NCBI GenBank assembly: GCA_037951105.1
Contig: JBAMJV010002048.1
Span: 186,001-250,000 of the forward strand
Direction of reading: 5' to 3'
DNA from: Echinarachnius parma
Lineage: Eukaryota; Echinodermata; Echinoidea; Clypeasteroida; Echinarachniidae
Length of the DNA: 64,000 nt
Below the pieces are notes generated by a model. It did no database searches and had not been told where the DNA came from. It saw nothing but the letters and a program-made list of their open reading frames with translations. The translations under genes were made by a program, and so were the position numbers. The number at the start of each line of letters is the position of its first letter. Position 1 is the first letter of the stretch. Shown here in pieces: positions 55,924 through 64,000 of this stretch.

Positions 55924-56738
55924 GGGCATGCTTGCAGATCGCGAGTTGGCTTGTTTTGGACAATAATAAGCGGCCTCCGCATGTTGCGGGCGGGCTTTCT
56001 TTGTTTACGATGGGACATCGAGCAGGAAGAGAAAGAAATGGAACTTATATGACGATTTTTGTAAGTATGACTTATCATTTTGAAAATGAAATTTTGTACA
56101 ATAAATCATAAAATCAGCTTCAATCTAGGTATGCAATTTTTTACTTTAGATATGCCGTTCTTTTCTCTCTGTTTGTAGTTCAAATTGTGTCCCGTAGATT
56201 TGTACCACTGTGAGCAGTAAATGGTCCATCAGGACCATTTACAATACATTGTAGATGTGCCCTCCCCCCCCCCCCCCCACCCATTCTCTTTGAAGACGTG
56301 CCCACTACCCACGGCTCGTTATGCAGGACTAAAGTAAATGCTCTATGCAATTTGTATAGCAGATCGGTTCTTTTAGTCATGCATACCAAGTCGTGGACAC
56401 GTCTTTGTAGAGAATGCCTCCCCCCTTGAGCAATTTCACTTTCAGATCTACGACTACGCCAGAGGATTTGACTCATCTCAGTCCTACCAGGACCATAATT
56501 TACAATACTTTGTCTATATTGTTGCGATTCTCATCTCAGGATAATAATATGTCTAAAATAATATATTTTGAAAAAGAAAAAAAAATCTTCTTAAAAGGTA
56601 GAAGTAACAGCATGAATGCATACACGGCAATATAAAGCAAGCAATCAAGAGCCAAGACTGATTAAAGCCGAGGCCTTTCAAGAGTAAAATGTAACTTATA
56701 AGACAATAAAACATATTCATATTTCACGTGCACCTGCA

Positions 56739-56942
56739 TTATGAGCTGGCCATGGGATCTCCAACCTTGGTCAGCCCGGCTCGGGCGGCCTGGCGACGCA
56801 GTGCTGACTGGATCAAAAAAGACCCGCGGCCGCGGCTTAACTCTCGAAGCTGTTTGTCCAAACTTTGGATTTTTCTGATAACAGCATTTATAATAAGTTC
56901 ACATCGATCTCCGACTATTTGAACACAACATAAACACATCAT
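56739..56942 (-). other. Unassigned 67-codon frame in a GC-rich island
   Basis: Reads VGDRCELIINAVIRKIQSLD, then KQLRELSRGRGSFLIQSALR, then an Ala/Arg-rich end and a TAA stop. Helical, basic and richer in GC than its surroundings; an acceptor-like 'tgtgttcaaatag' precedes VGDR on the minus strand. I do not recognise the family. It could be the last exon of a small gene, or chance in a CpG island. Confidence 0.25.
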
Positions 56943-57165
56943 TTGACTTACCTATTTCCTTCTCCCAAGTCCCAATTGAAGAAGATAAGAAGAAAAAAAG
57001 TGATCACAATTCGCATTTGCATTTATGCGTGCTCACGAAATGCAGTCTGCTACGAAAGCTGAAGCTAGCTATCAAATCCATTTAATCATATTAATTTGCA
57101 TTACGCGTATCGTGTGCACACATGTGAATCGTCCGCAATCTCAGTCAGCGAAAGAGTCGTGTCAG

Positions 57166-57414
57166 GAATTTTACACCGGGCCGAGATACACATTCTGTAA
57201 TTAGCCACTGAATCTGACCTATGGCCACTGAATCTGACTTATAGCCACTGAATCTGACCCATAGCCACTAATCTGACCTATAGCCACCATCCTAGGATCA
57301 GGGTAATAGGGTTAGGGTTAGGGTTTAGCCCCCTTTAGGGTTAGGGTTAGGTTATGTTTTTGTTTTTGTTTTACTGATAGTATAGCAATGTGTATCTCGG
57401 CCCGATGTCAAACT
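57166..57414. mobile_element. 249-bp MITE with 11-bp flanking direct repeats, next to INTS9
   Basis: agtcgtgtcag occurs at 57155-57165 and 57415-57425. Inside, gggccgagatacacatt and aatgtgtatctcggccc are exactly inverse, and weaker pairing runs to the element edges. The interior has four 'gccactgaatctgacc'-like repeats and telomere-like ttaggg runs (57308-57350). The 9-11-bp duplication suggests a Mutator-like origin. Confidence 0.8.
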
Positions 57415-57522
57415 AGTCGTGTCAGTGACTGTGCGTTCATTGTGGATTTGTGCATCTCGTGATCTGCGAAAACTCCAAATAAAATTAAATCAATCAATTA
57501 TTCCAGTTAACAGGTCATCATC

Positions 57523-57531
57523 ATGAAACTA
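57523..57531 (+). CDS. INTS9: INTS9 exon 1 coding part (MKL)
   Basis: ATG AAA CTA followed by donor gtgagt. Only three codons, but they supply exactly the MKL that precedes YCLS in INTS9, and phase 0 fits. The promoter and 5' UTR must lie just upstream, where the 249-bp MITE sits. Confidence 0.85.
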
Positions 57532-57913
57532 GTGAGTAACGCATATCTGATATAATTTGGTGTCATGTTATTCGTGTTATTTCAGCTCCGAAAAGCGTCG
57601 TTTTATTCAGAATGCATGCAAAGTTCTCTGCAGTTCATGAGCAACAAACATTGATTTTAATGAATGGGACTGAAGTGAAGTGAAGTGAAAGAGGTCACCC
57701 GGCCCAGCTAGCTCGATTGGTCGGCGATTGACATTGGAATTGACTGTCTGAGCCTGTGTCTGATTTAATTAAGTGTGTCGAATAAGTCTATTAACCGAAT
57801 CTAATTTTGTGTTTAGATGATTTGATTTTACAATTACATTGATTTACAAATGTAATCATCGATGCATGAATGATGAATCATTGAATCATGCATTTGTTGA
57901 TGATGATGATGAT

Positions 57914-57981
<68 letters not shown>

Positions 57982-60900
57982 CATGACAATGATGATGCAT
58001 GACGATGATGACAATGATGATGATGCATGACGATGATGACAATGATGATGATGCATGATGATGATGATGATGCATGATAGTGCTGTAACTGACCTTGATG
58101 ATCGGATCGATTGATCGGATCGGCAAAATTGTATTGATCATCGAAATCGGATCGCAGATCGGATCGGATATGATCGGCTAAAAAAAAAAAAAAAAGATCC
58201 CCAAAAAACACATTTTGGGAATATAAATGAATACCAAAGCAACATATCCATATTAATAAGCCCAAGGTAATCTTGTACGGGTATGCTTTCATTTCAAACT
58301 AATTACCTCTTCTTTTACAAAATTACTCACGCCGATTCTGAGCTTAGTCCCATGTGATTAATTTGGCGTAACCTTTCAGAATCACATGGGACTAAGCTCA
58401 GAATCGGCGCGAGTAATTTTGTAAAAGGAGAGGTAATCAGTTTTAAATGAAAGCATACCCATACAAGATTACCTTGGGCTTATTCATATGGATATATAAT
58501 GTTGCTTTGGTATTCATTTATATTCCCAAAATATGTTTTTGGGGATCATTTTCCAAAGAAAACAATGATCGGTTACAGCATTAATGCATGATGATGATGA
58601 CGAGAAAAATGATGATGATGATTATGATTAATGATGATGATGGATTGATGGTAATTTAATATGAATGATGATCGATAGAAGAATATATATAGTGATACAA
58701 CAATTAACAATGACGATGATGATGATGATGTTGATGTTGATATTGATTATAATTTTAATTCTTGAATAAATGGTGATGAACAATGATGATAATAAACAAT
58801 GAAAATGATGATGATAATAAACAATTATGACAAATTTAATGTTCTGTTTTTGTTCAAGTACTGTCTATCCGAGCAGCCCAGTGCACCATGCCTGCTGCTT
58901 ACCTTCAAGGGAACGACCATCCTTCTGGACTGTAGTCTTGATTTCAGGAGCCTCCAGCATTTCCTGCCACTGCCACTTGTTCCAAGGTATTAACATTATT
59001 TTGTAACTTTTTATCCCCAGATACATTTCATTTTCAGACAATATCAAATACCACTAAATTTGATGTTTTAAAAAAAAAATATATTTTCAAATGAATGAAT
59101 GAAAATTTGTTTTGTTAAAAGTACAATATGAGCTTGTTTGAACCCTTTAAACAAAATTGTTACCTTTTTAAAAATCCAATTTTATGAATTGAATGTGTGA
59201 ATTAGTTTTGTTTAAAGGCACAATATGAGCTTGGTGTACCTTTCTGCAACATTTTTAAAGTAAAATTTTACAAATGTTTGACTTCTATTTGAAATTTGTA
59301 GCACAAGTATCCCTTCAAAGCACTGCTTCATTAGCTTAATTGTGACGAAATGGACATTCATAAGAGAGGTTCTAGCAGTCAGTGTTGGTGTTTTTTTCCT
59401 AATAGTATGAAGTATAGACACAATGAGAATGATATTTGTTCTGTTCCACTTGCAGCACCCAACTGTCCAAGCTGCCAAACTGGAAACCAACGGAAAAGGG
59501 TCAAAGTTCACAACTGGCAAAGGTAAACTTTCATGAAATAAAGAAATGCAGTACTGTGTTTTCATTGTACATGTGAAATACTTTCACTACTCTACATGGC
59601 ATTTGTGGGGATTGTGTTGTGCAAAAATGTGAGTATTATAACAGGAGAAATACTTGAAGTAATGAAACATTCCTACCTACATTTATTGGAAATGGTAATG
59701 ATAAAAAAAGGAGGAGATAATTGATCTACTTAAACACTGTATGGTTCAGTTTTGTAAGTAGAATAATAATTGTTGTCATAGTTATACATCGTAACGAATA
59801 TGCAGCCCTAAATAGTTTTCAGAAAAATCACCCTAAAGAGTGTCATCCTTGGGGATGCCGATATTCTGAACTGAGCTACATGTAGTTTGTGTGCACTACA
59901 TACTACTGAGCCAATGTGTATTATGCACCATGTGCAAGACATTAGCAAGATGACACCATGTATCAAATTTATGATTATGAACTCTCTTAAAATATTCCTC
60001 TTCAAACTCTTTATTGAGGAGAAAATGTTACTAATTTGTTGATGTGGTAACAAATTTTCCTTTCCCTTCCATGTTGCCTGTGTGTGTAGGAGCTGAAAGA
60101 ATGCAGCGGCAGAGTCTTTGTTGATGGGACACCTGAAGTGTGTACTCCAGAGGTATGTCTACAAAGTAGAAACCCCTCAGATAATTAAGAAAATATGTAT
60201 AGCAATATCTGATATAAGATAATAATGTCCAATGAAAAAAAAATGATTTGATAGTGCCTTATATGTTCGATAATAATCTCTAAGTGCTTTGCATTATTGC
60301 CCAATCTTCGGACACATATTCCCAGTCAATTTGCATGTGAAATGCACTTTCTTCTACCTTGGGAGTAATGCATTATGAAATATGTTCATCATCATGTATA
60401 TTTTATGGAAAGTTTTGTAAAAACATAAAGTAGATTTCACTTTAAGCATATATGTCTGTTCTCTAATGAACGTTATACTTTCAGTCATATTACATTTTCA
60501 GTCAGTAAGATCTACATTATCCCTAGCAAACTAGCTGTAACCTAGCAAACTTGTGATGTTGTTCACATTATAAGTAAGTAACATTGCTGTTTGGCAGTGT
60601 ATTTCAGAAGTAAAATAATTATGCAATATCAAATACGTATCACCCCTTTGTTTCAGTTTGGTATGATCGACATGACAACTGTGGATGCAATCCTGGTGTC
60701 CAATTATCACTGCATGTTGGCTCTTCCATTCATCACAGAGGTAGGTAGAAAATCTTTTTTTTTTTTCGAGGGAGTTATCTAGTTACTAGCTAAATCGCCA
60801 GATATTTTATTCCTTGTATTTGAAATGTATTATATAAGTAGAGAAGTGTAATACATAAAGTTGTACTACAGATGATAACATGCATGCTTACGGGGTGGAA

Positions 60901-63899
60901 ATAAGATAAGTACCGGTATTGTAACAATTAACTTGGAAAAAAAAAAAAGAGTTCAATACATCAAATCAAGCAAAGAAAATCCACCCAAGAGCATTTGTTT
61001 TAGAACACGGGATAACATAAAGACTGGTTGAACAGAATTAATTGTGGTTGATATTTTCTCTTCACAGTACACAGGTTTCAAGGGAGTGATTTATGCCACA
61101 GAACCAAGCATACAGATTGGGAGGTAAGTAAATTGAATAATTAATTATGATTTGCATGTAGGCTACATGTAGATGATGGATTTAAGCAATTATGGCTGTT
61201 TTTCCTGAAATGCTTGCATTATCAATTATAATTATCTCATACCCAATTCTGGCTCTAAATCCAAATGAATAATAGTAAGCAGGGCTCCACACTTACCTTT
61301 TTTGTCAGTGGCCCGGTCGGGCCAGTGAAATAATTTCTTCCCCTATTCTGGTGGCCCAAAAGAAAAATTTACTGGCCCAAAATGTGTATTTCATGAGTTA
61401 ACTTTTTCCTAATCAAATCTGTGATAATAGATGAAGCATGACATGGAAGAAAACTAGATTTTAAAAATTTTGTCAATGTCGGGTTGAAAATCTGCTTGCC
61501 CGATCGGGCCACCAAAATATGACTTATATACATTTTTGCTGGCCCGAAGTGCAATTTCACTGGCCCTGAGCCAGCGGGCCAGTGCGAGTGTCGAGCCCTG
61601 ATAGTAAGGATTGGAGCATGGTTCCTTAGTACTGTGTGCATCTACCAGGTGCCTACATGGCCAGAATGCTCCTCAGGGTGTGGAAATGTGCGCTTTTTGT
61701 GCTTCATTGATTGCAGTATCGGATGGTCAGTGTAATTGTAATGATATGTTGCAGATGTTGAAAAGACGGAATGTGGGCTATACGTGACAGGCTACAGCAA
61801 AACCCTGCACTTGTCGGTAATTCATGTTTTGAAGAAATTGGCATTTTAAGTTCACATAATGTGATTGTGAAATTGAAACAATCATATCTTCGCCAATTAT
61901 TGACCAATTTTGTTAAAACAAAGCATCAAATGAAAGCTTGTGATGAGGCCTTTGTGATGGTATGAAAATCTACATTTTGATTTTTACCGACAAGTGCCGG
62001 GTTTTGCTATAGCCGGTCACATATAATAAGTAGGCATCAATATTATTTTCGTATTGTGAGGATATTTATATAATATTGACTGGCCTTGAGGGGGATACAA
62101 CATAATATTGCCTGAACTAGATTCATATTGCCCAAGTCGAAGACGAGGGCAATATGGATCCTAGTGAAGGCAATATATGTTGTATCCCCCGAAAGAGCCA
62201 GTCAATATCATTATTATTACACATATCAGACATCTTGAGCAGTAACGGAAATTAGTAAAATGTAAACTTTGTCTACTGGTAGCAATATGTAAATTTAGGT
62301 GATTGTTAAAAAAAATCTATAAAATGAACATACAATTGAATTTTACTCACCAAAGTACAGGGCTTGATAATTCCAACAGAAATTGTGATAAACTCCCTTT
62401 TCCAAAATAAATTTTCAATCACTGCTGAAAATCTTCCGCAACTGCTTGTATTTATTTGGTAAGTTTTCAAGTTTTAACTGCAGCATGCACAATGCACACA
62501 GTCACACACGTACACACATAGTACACTTACGTTACACACAGAAGACAGCCGCGATCGTCTGCTATTTTTACGTGTTAACGTATGGGAAATTGCCCCCTGT
62601 CGCGAAACTCAAGTCTTCAGCAGCAAACTTTCATCACCATGTGCACAAGTGCCCGGATGTTACATTCCCCTCTTTTCTAACACGTAAAATCCCATAGGCT
62701 TTTTGAAAGAGGGGAATATAAGAAATATTCCCCTCTTTTCCCCGCTGGCACTTAAAACGAGGGGAATATAATGTTGTAAAACCACTGCTCAGATGTCTGA
62801 TTTGGGTAATAATGAACAAGGAAAGGCTAATTACAATGCCTATTTCCTCTCTCTCTGCTTACTTTATTTGCAGACAGATGATGGAAGAACTAGTGGAGTA
62901 CATTGAGCGAGTTCCCAAGAAGCACACATCCTCCCTCTGGAAGAAGCGCGATGTACTGAAGACCCTACCCGCCCCACTGAAGGACGTGGGGTGGCTGTCC
63001 TGCTGGAAGAAGTGCTACAGCAAACATGATGTCAATGCATGCTTGTCAAAGATCACCAACGCTGCCTTCTCTGAGCAAGTGGTGAGAAATGTTTATTATA
63101 AAATCTTTTAATCAAGTATAGTGTAACCTATTCAATTTAAATGGCCCACCAATTTGATGGTCAGTAGTTTCTGGTTGACTGGCCTTTTCTAATGAGTAAT
63201 AGTGGTGTACATACATTTGTAATTGCAAAAAAAAAAATGCATTTTCATTAAAGAACTTATTGCAGTCTTTATACAATATTATTATTTGCTGCATTATACA
63301 GATATTGTATCTCTTTCATGTAGGGCTTATTTGGTGCTCCGAGTATTCAATTTAATTCTGATTAAATACAATAATTCCTATGATACATGTAACAGTGAGA
63401 TACAATATATATAATCTTGACCAGTGCTTCCTCTTTCATCTATCTATATTATTGTGGAAGGTGTGTGGCAAGATTAGTAGAGCGCGTGGTTTTCAATCGT
63501 GAGATCCCAAGTTCGAACCCAGCCCACTCCGTTTGTCCTTCAGCAAGACATTTAATCCACATTGCTGCCCTCTACCCAGATGTATAAATGGGTACCTGGT
63601 CTGGTAAAAATTAGCTTGGTGCACCTACATATGGTTGCCCGCGGCTAGTATGCTCCCCGGGGAGTTGAGAATTCGTACAAGATAATTGTGCAGGTCTGAA
63701 CTGTACCAAATGACCAGGGATGATAAAAACTGCTTAGAGACTGCATTAGGCGCTATACAAATATGATCTATTATTATTATTACACTATGTCTACATCTCT
63801 ATTTTCCAGAGTTTGTTTGGAGCCCTGACCCTGGTGCCCCTGAGCTCTGGCTACTGCCTGGGAAGCTGCAACTGGATCATCAGCTCAGCTTATGAAAAG
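57523..63899 (+). CDS. INTS9: INTS9-like Integrator complex subunit 9, N-terminal third (8 exons; continues past window)
   Basis: Exons 57523-57531, 58859-58986, 59456-59522, 60090-60152, 60657-60740, 61068-61123, 62874-63081, 63810-63899 give 235 codons in one frame (human INTS9 is 658 residues). The protein starts [19 protein letters not shown], then [72 protein letters not shown] and [15 protein letters not shown], matching INTS9. INTS9 is a nuclear metallo-beta-lactamase/beta-CASP protein that pairs with the INTS11 endonuclease in the Integrator cleavage module. Here, as in the family, SNYHCM stands where an active enzyme has its HxHxDH metal motif, so it is a pseudo-enzyme. The start was chosen because ATG AAA CTA followed by gtgagt gives the family's MKL start. 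Confidence 0.94.
57532..58858 (+). other. INTS9 intron 1: (ATG)n microsatellites and a foldback element
   Basis: Holds (GAT)n tracts at 57898-58077 and 58585-58830 that flank a 500-bp foldback element. Poly-His and poly-Ser frames here are artefacts of the repeat. Confidence 0.85.
58081..58580. mobile_element. 500-bp foldback element with arms of about 165 bp
   Basis: Ends tgctgtaac / gttacagca. Arms 58196-58359 and 58380-58547 are inverse over nearly their whole length (gatccccaaaaaacacattt ... tttttggggatc; gattctgagcttagtcccat ... atgggactaagctcagaatc), leaving a loop of about 20 bp. Left of the arms is a run of 'atcggatcg' repeats. Confidence 0.85.
58859..58986 (+). CDS. INTS9: INTS9 exon 2
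   Basis: Acceptor tttgttcaag, donor gtatta. It encodes [20 protein letters not shown], then [20 protein letters not shown], the first beta-lactamase strands. Confidence 0.94.
59456..59522 (+). CDS. INTS9: INTS9 exon 3
   Basis: 67 nt, encodes [20 protein letters not shown] then AK. Acceptor acttgcag, donor gtaaac. Confidence 0.88.
60090..60152 (+). CDS. INTS9: INTS9 exon 4
   Basis: 63 nt, phase 0, encodes [20 protein letters not shown] then E (human ELKECSGHVFVDSVPEFCLP). Confidence 0.93.
60657..60740 (+). CDS. INTS9: INTS9 exon 5
   Basis: 84 nt, phase 0, encodes [20 protein letters not shown], then LALPFITE. This is the degenerate metal-motif region. Confidence 0.94.
61068..61123 (+). CDS. 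INTS9: INTS9 exon 6
   Basis: 56 nt, encodes [18 protein letters not shown] plus the first two bases of R. Donor gtaagt. Confidence 0.93.
61280..61600. mobile_element. 321-bp hAT-like MITE with 8-bp target duplication
   Basis: atagtaag flanks it on both sides (61272-61279; 61601-61608). Ends cagggctccacact / agtgtcgagccctg. The interior is rich in 'ggcccg' motifs. An 8-bp duplication and a CAGGG start fit the hAT superfamily. It lies in INTS9 intron 6 (61124-62873). Confidence 0.82.
61781..62023. mobile_element. Second full copy of the 250-bp 'CCGGCTATAGC' MITE
   Basis: Left tacgtgacaggctacagcaa (diverged) and right agtgccgggttttgctatag then ccggtcaca. Its interior matches the copy at 37592-37843 almost throughout. 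Confidence 0.85.
62072..62208. repeat. 137-bp hairpin
   Basis: About 48-bp arms: 'atattgactggcc..gggggatacaacat..atattgcc' is inverted as 'ggcaatatatgttgtatccccc..agccagtcaatat', with an inner pair attgccc / gggcaat. Confidence 0.8.
62212..62813. mobile_element. About 600-bp inverted-repeat element
   Basis: Left 'attattacacatatcagaca' then 'tcttgagcagt' pairs with right 'actgctcagatgtctgattt' then 'gggtaataat'. A small hairpin (gaggggaata..tattcccctc) lies at 62707-62738. It abuts the hairpin 62072-62208, so the two may be one composite. Confidence 0.6.
62874..63081 (+). CDS. INTS9: INTS9 exon 7
   Basis: 208 nt, encodes [20 protein letters not shown], then [20 protein letters not shown], then [13 protein letters not shown]. 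Acceptor tttatttgcag, donor gtgaga. Confidence 0.94.
63461..63783 (+). repeat. tRNA-derived SINE, near full length
   Basis: tRNA-like head with A box 'gtggcaagattagtagagcg' and B box 'agttcgaaccc' (63510-63520), a body containing 'gctccccggggagttgagaa', and a tail 'aggcgctatacaaatatgat' ending in (ATT)n. A 3' fragment of the same family is at 18118-18275. Confidence 0.8.
63810..63899 (+). CDS. INTS9: INTS9 exon 8
   Basis: 90 nt, phase 0, encodes [20 protein letters not shown], then [10 protein letters not shown]. Human reads [20 protein letters not shown]. Last exon in the window. Confidence 0.94.
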
Positions 63900-64000
63900 G
63901 TGAGTATTTAAGCAATCATATATAACCCAAATTGACCTGCCTTAGAAGAGGCATAGCTACAGGGGACAAAAACGATAACGAATATGAAAAGGTTAGTACA

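Larger units (their letters stand above)
53974..57165. other. Interval between TECPR1 and INTS9 5' ends
   Basis: Should contain the TECPR1 promoter and first exon, but I could not match any segment to the expected N-terminus. Contents seen: the TTAA MITE (54158-54725), three 21-bp near-palindromic units (55861-55923), a C-run (56262-56279) and a GC-rich island with an open frame (56739-56942). The rest is AT-rich with nothing recognisable. Confidence 0.5.

Noticed and set aside
57308-57350. Telomere-like ttaggg repeats
   Set aside because: Only a few units, inside a MITE and between two genes. This is an internal element motif, not a chromosome end.
57834-58292. 152-codon His/Ile-rich frame on the minus strand
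   Set aside because: Formed by (GAT)n plus the foldback element in INTS9 intron 1. No family resemblance.
63461-63530. A tRNA gene
   Set aside because: A and B boxes are present, but the stems do not fit a clean cloverleaf, and it is followed by a SINE body and an (ATT)n tail shared with 18118-18275.

Overview
This window is metazoan nuclear DNA: AT-rich, spliced genes with GT/AG introns, tRNA-like SINEs, many short inverted-repeat elements and a Ty3/Gypsy retrotransposon. The gene content (TRAF7, TECPR1, INTS9), the repeat style and the Mag/SURL-like reverse transcriptase suggest a marine invertebrate, most likely an echinoderm such as a sea urchin. The species assignment is inference, not proof. 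There are no prokaryotic features.

Layout. (1) Positions 1-12498, plus strand: the C-terminal half of a TRAF7-like ubiquitin ligase, 11 exons, coiled-coil end plus seven WD40 blades and the stop codon; its RING and zinc-finger half lies upstream of the window. (2) 12499-24418: the convergent 3' flank between TRAF7 and TECPR1, with TRAF7 3' UTR, a 23-copy 91-bp minisatellite and several inverted-repeat elements. (3) 24419-53973, minus strand: a TECPR1 (tectonin beta-propeller repeat protein 1) gene, 22 exons and 1452 codons plus stop in continuous phase; only the first coding exon or exons (about 75-90 residues by comparison with human) were not found. Its last intron (24581-32906) holds a complete, very young Ty3/Gypsy element with two 207-bp LTRs differing at one base, an ATGAT target duplication and an unbroken gag-pol frame. 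(4) 53974-57522: the head-to-head interval, with two inverted-repeat elements. (5) 57523-63899, plus strand: the first 235 codons of INTS9 (Integrator subunit 9) in 8 exons; the gene continues past the right edge.

The three host genes act in separate processes: ubiquitin signalling, lysosome repair and autophagy, and snRNA/transcript 3'-end processing. I see no operon-like link.

The most unusual structural signals are: (a) at least eight TECPR1 exons have a decayed partial copy ('exon echo') within a few hundred bases in the neighbouring intron; (b) four exact-period 20-residue CxxC repeats sit in the giant TECPR1 linker exon; (c) three unrelated interspersed elements share one architecture of tandem core units, then a GACG-type array, then a short hairpin, like Helentron-associated elements; (d) a small element with 11-bp flanking duplications sits 108 bp upstream of the INTS9 start codon.
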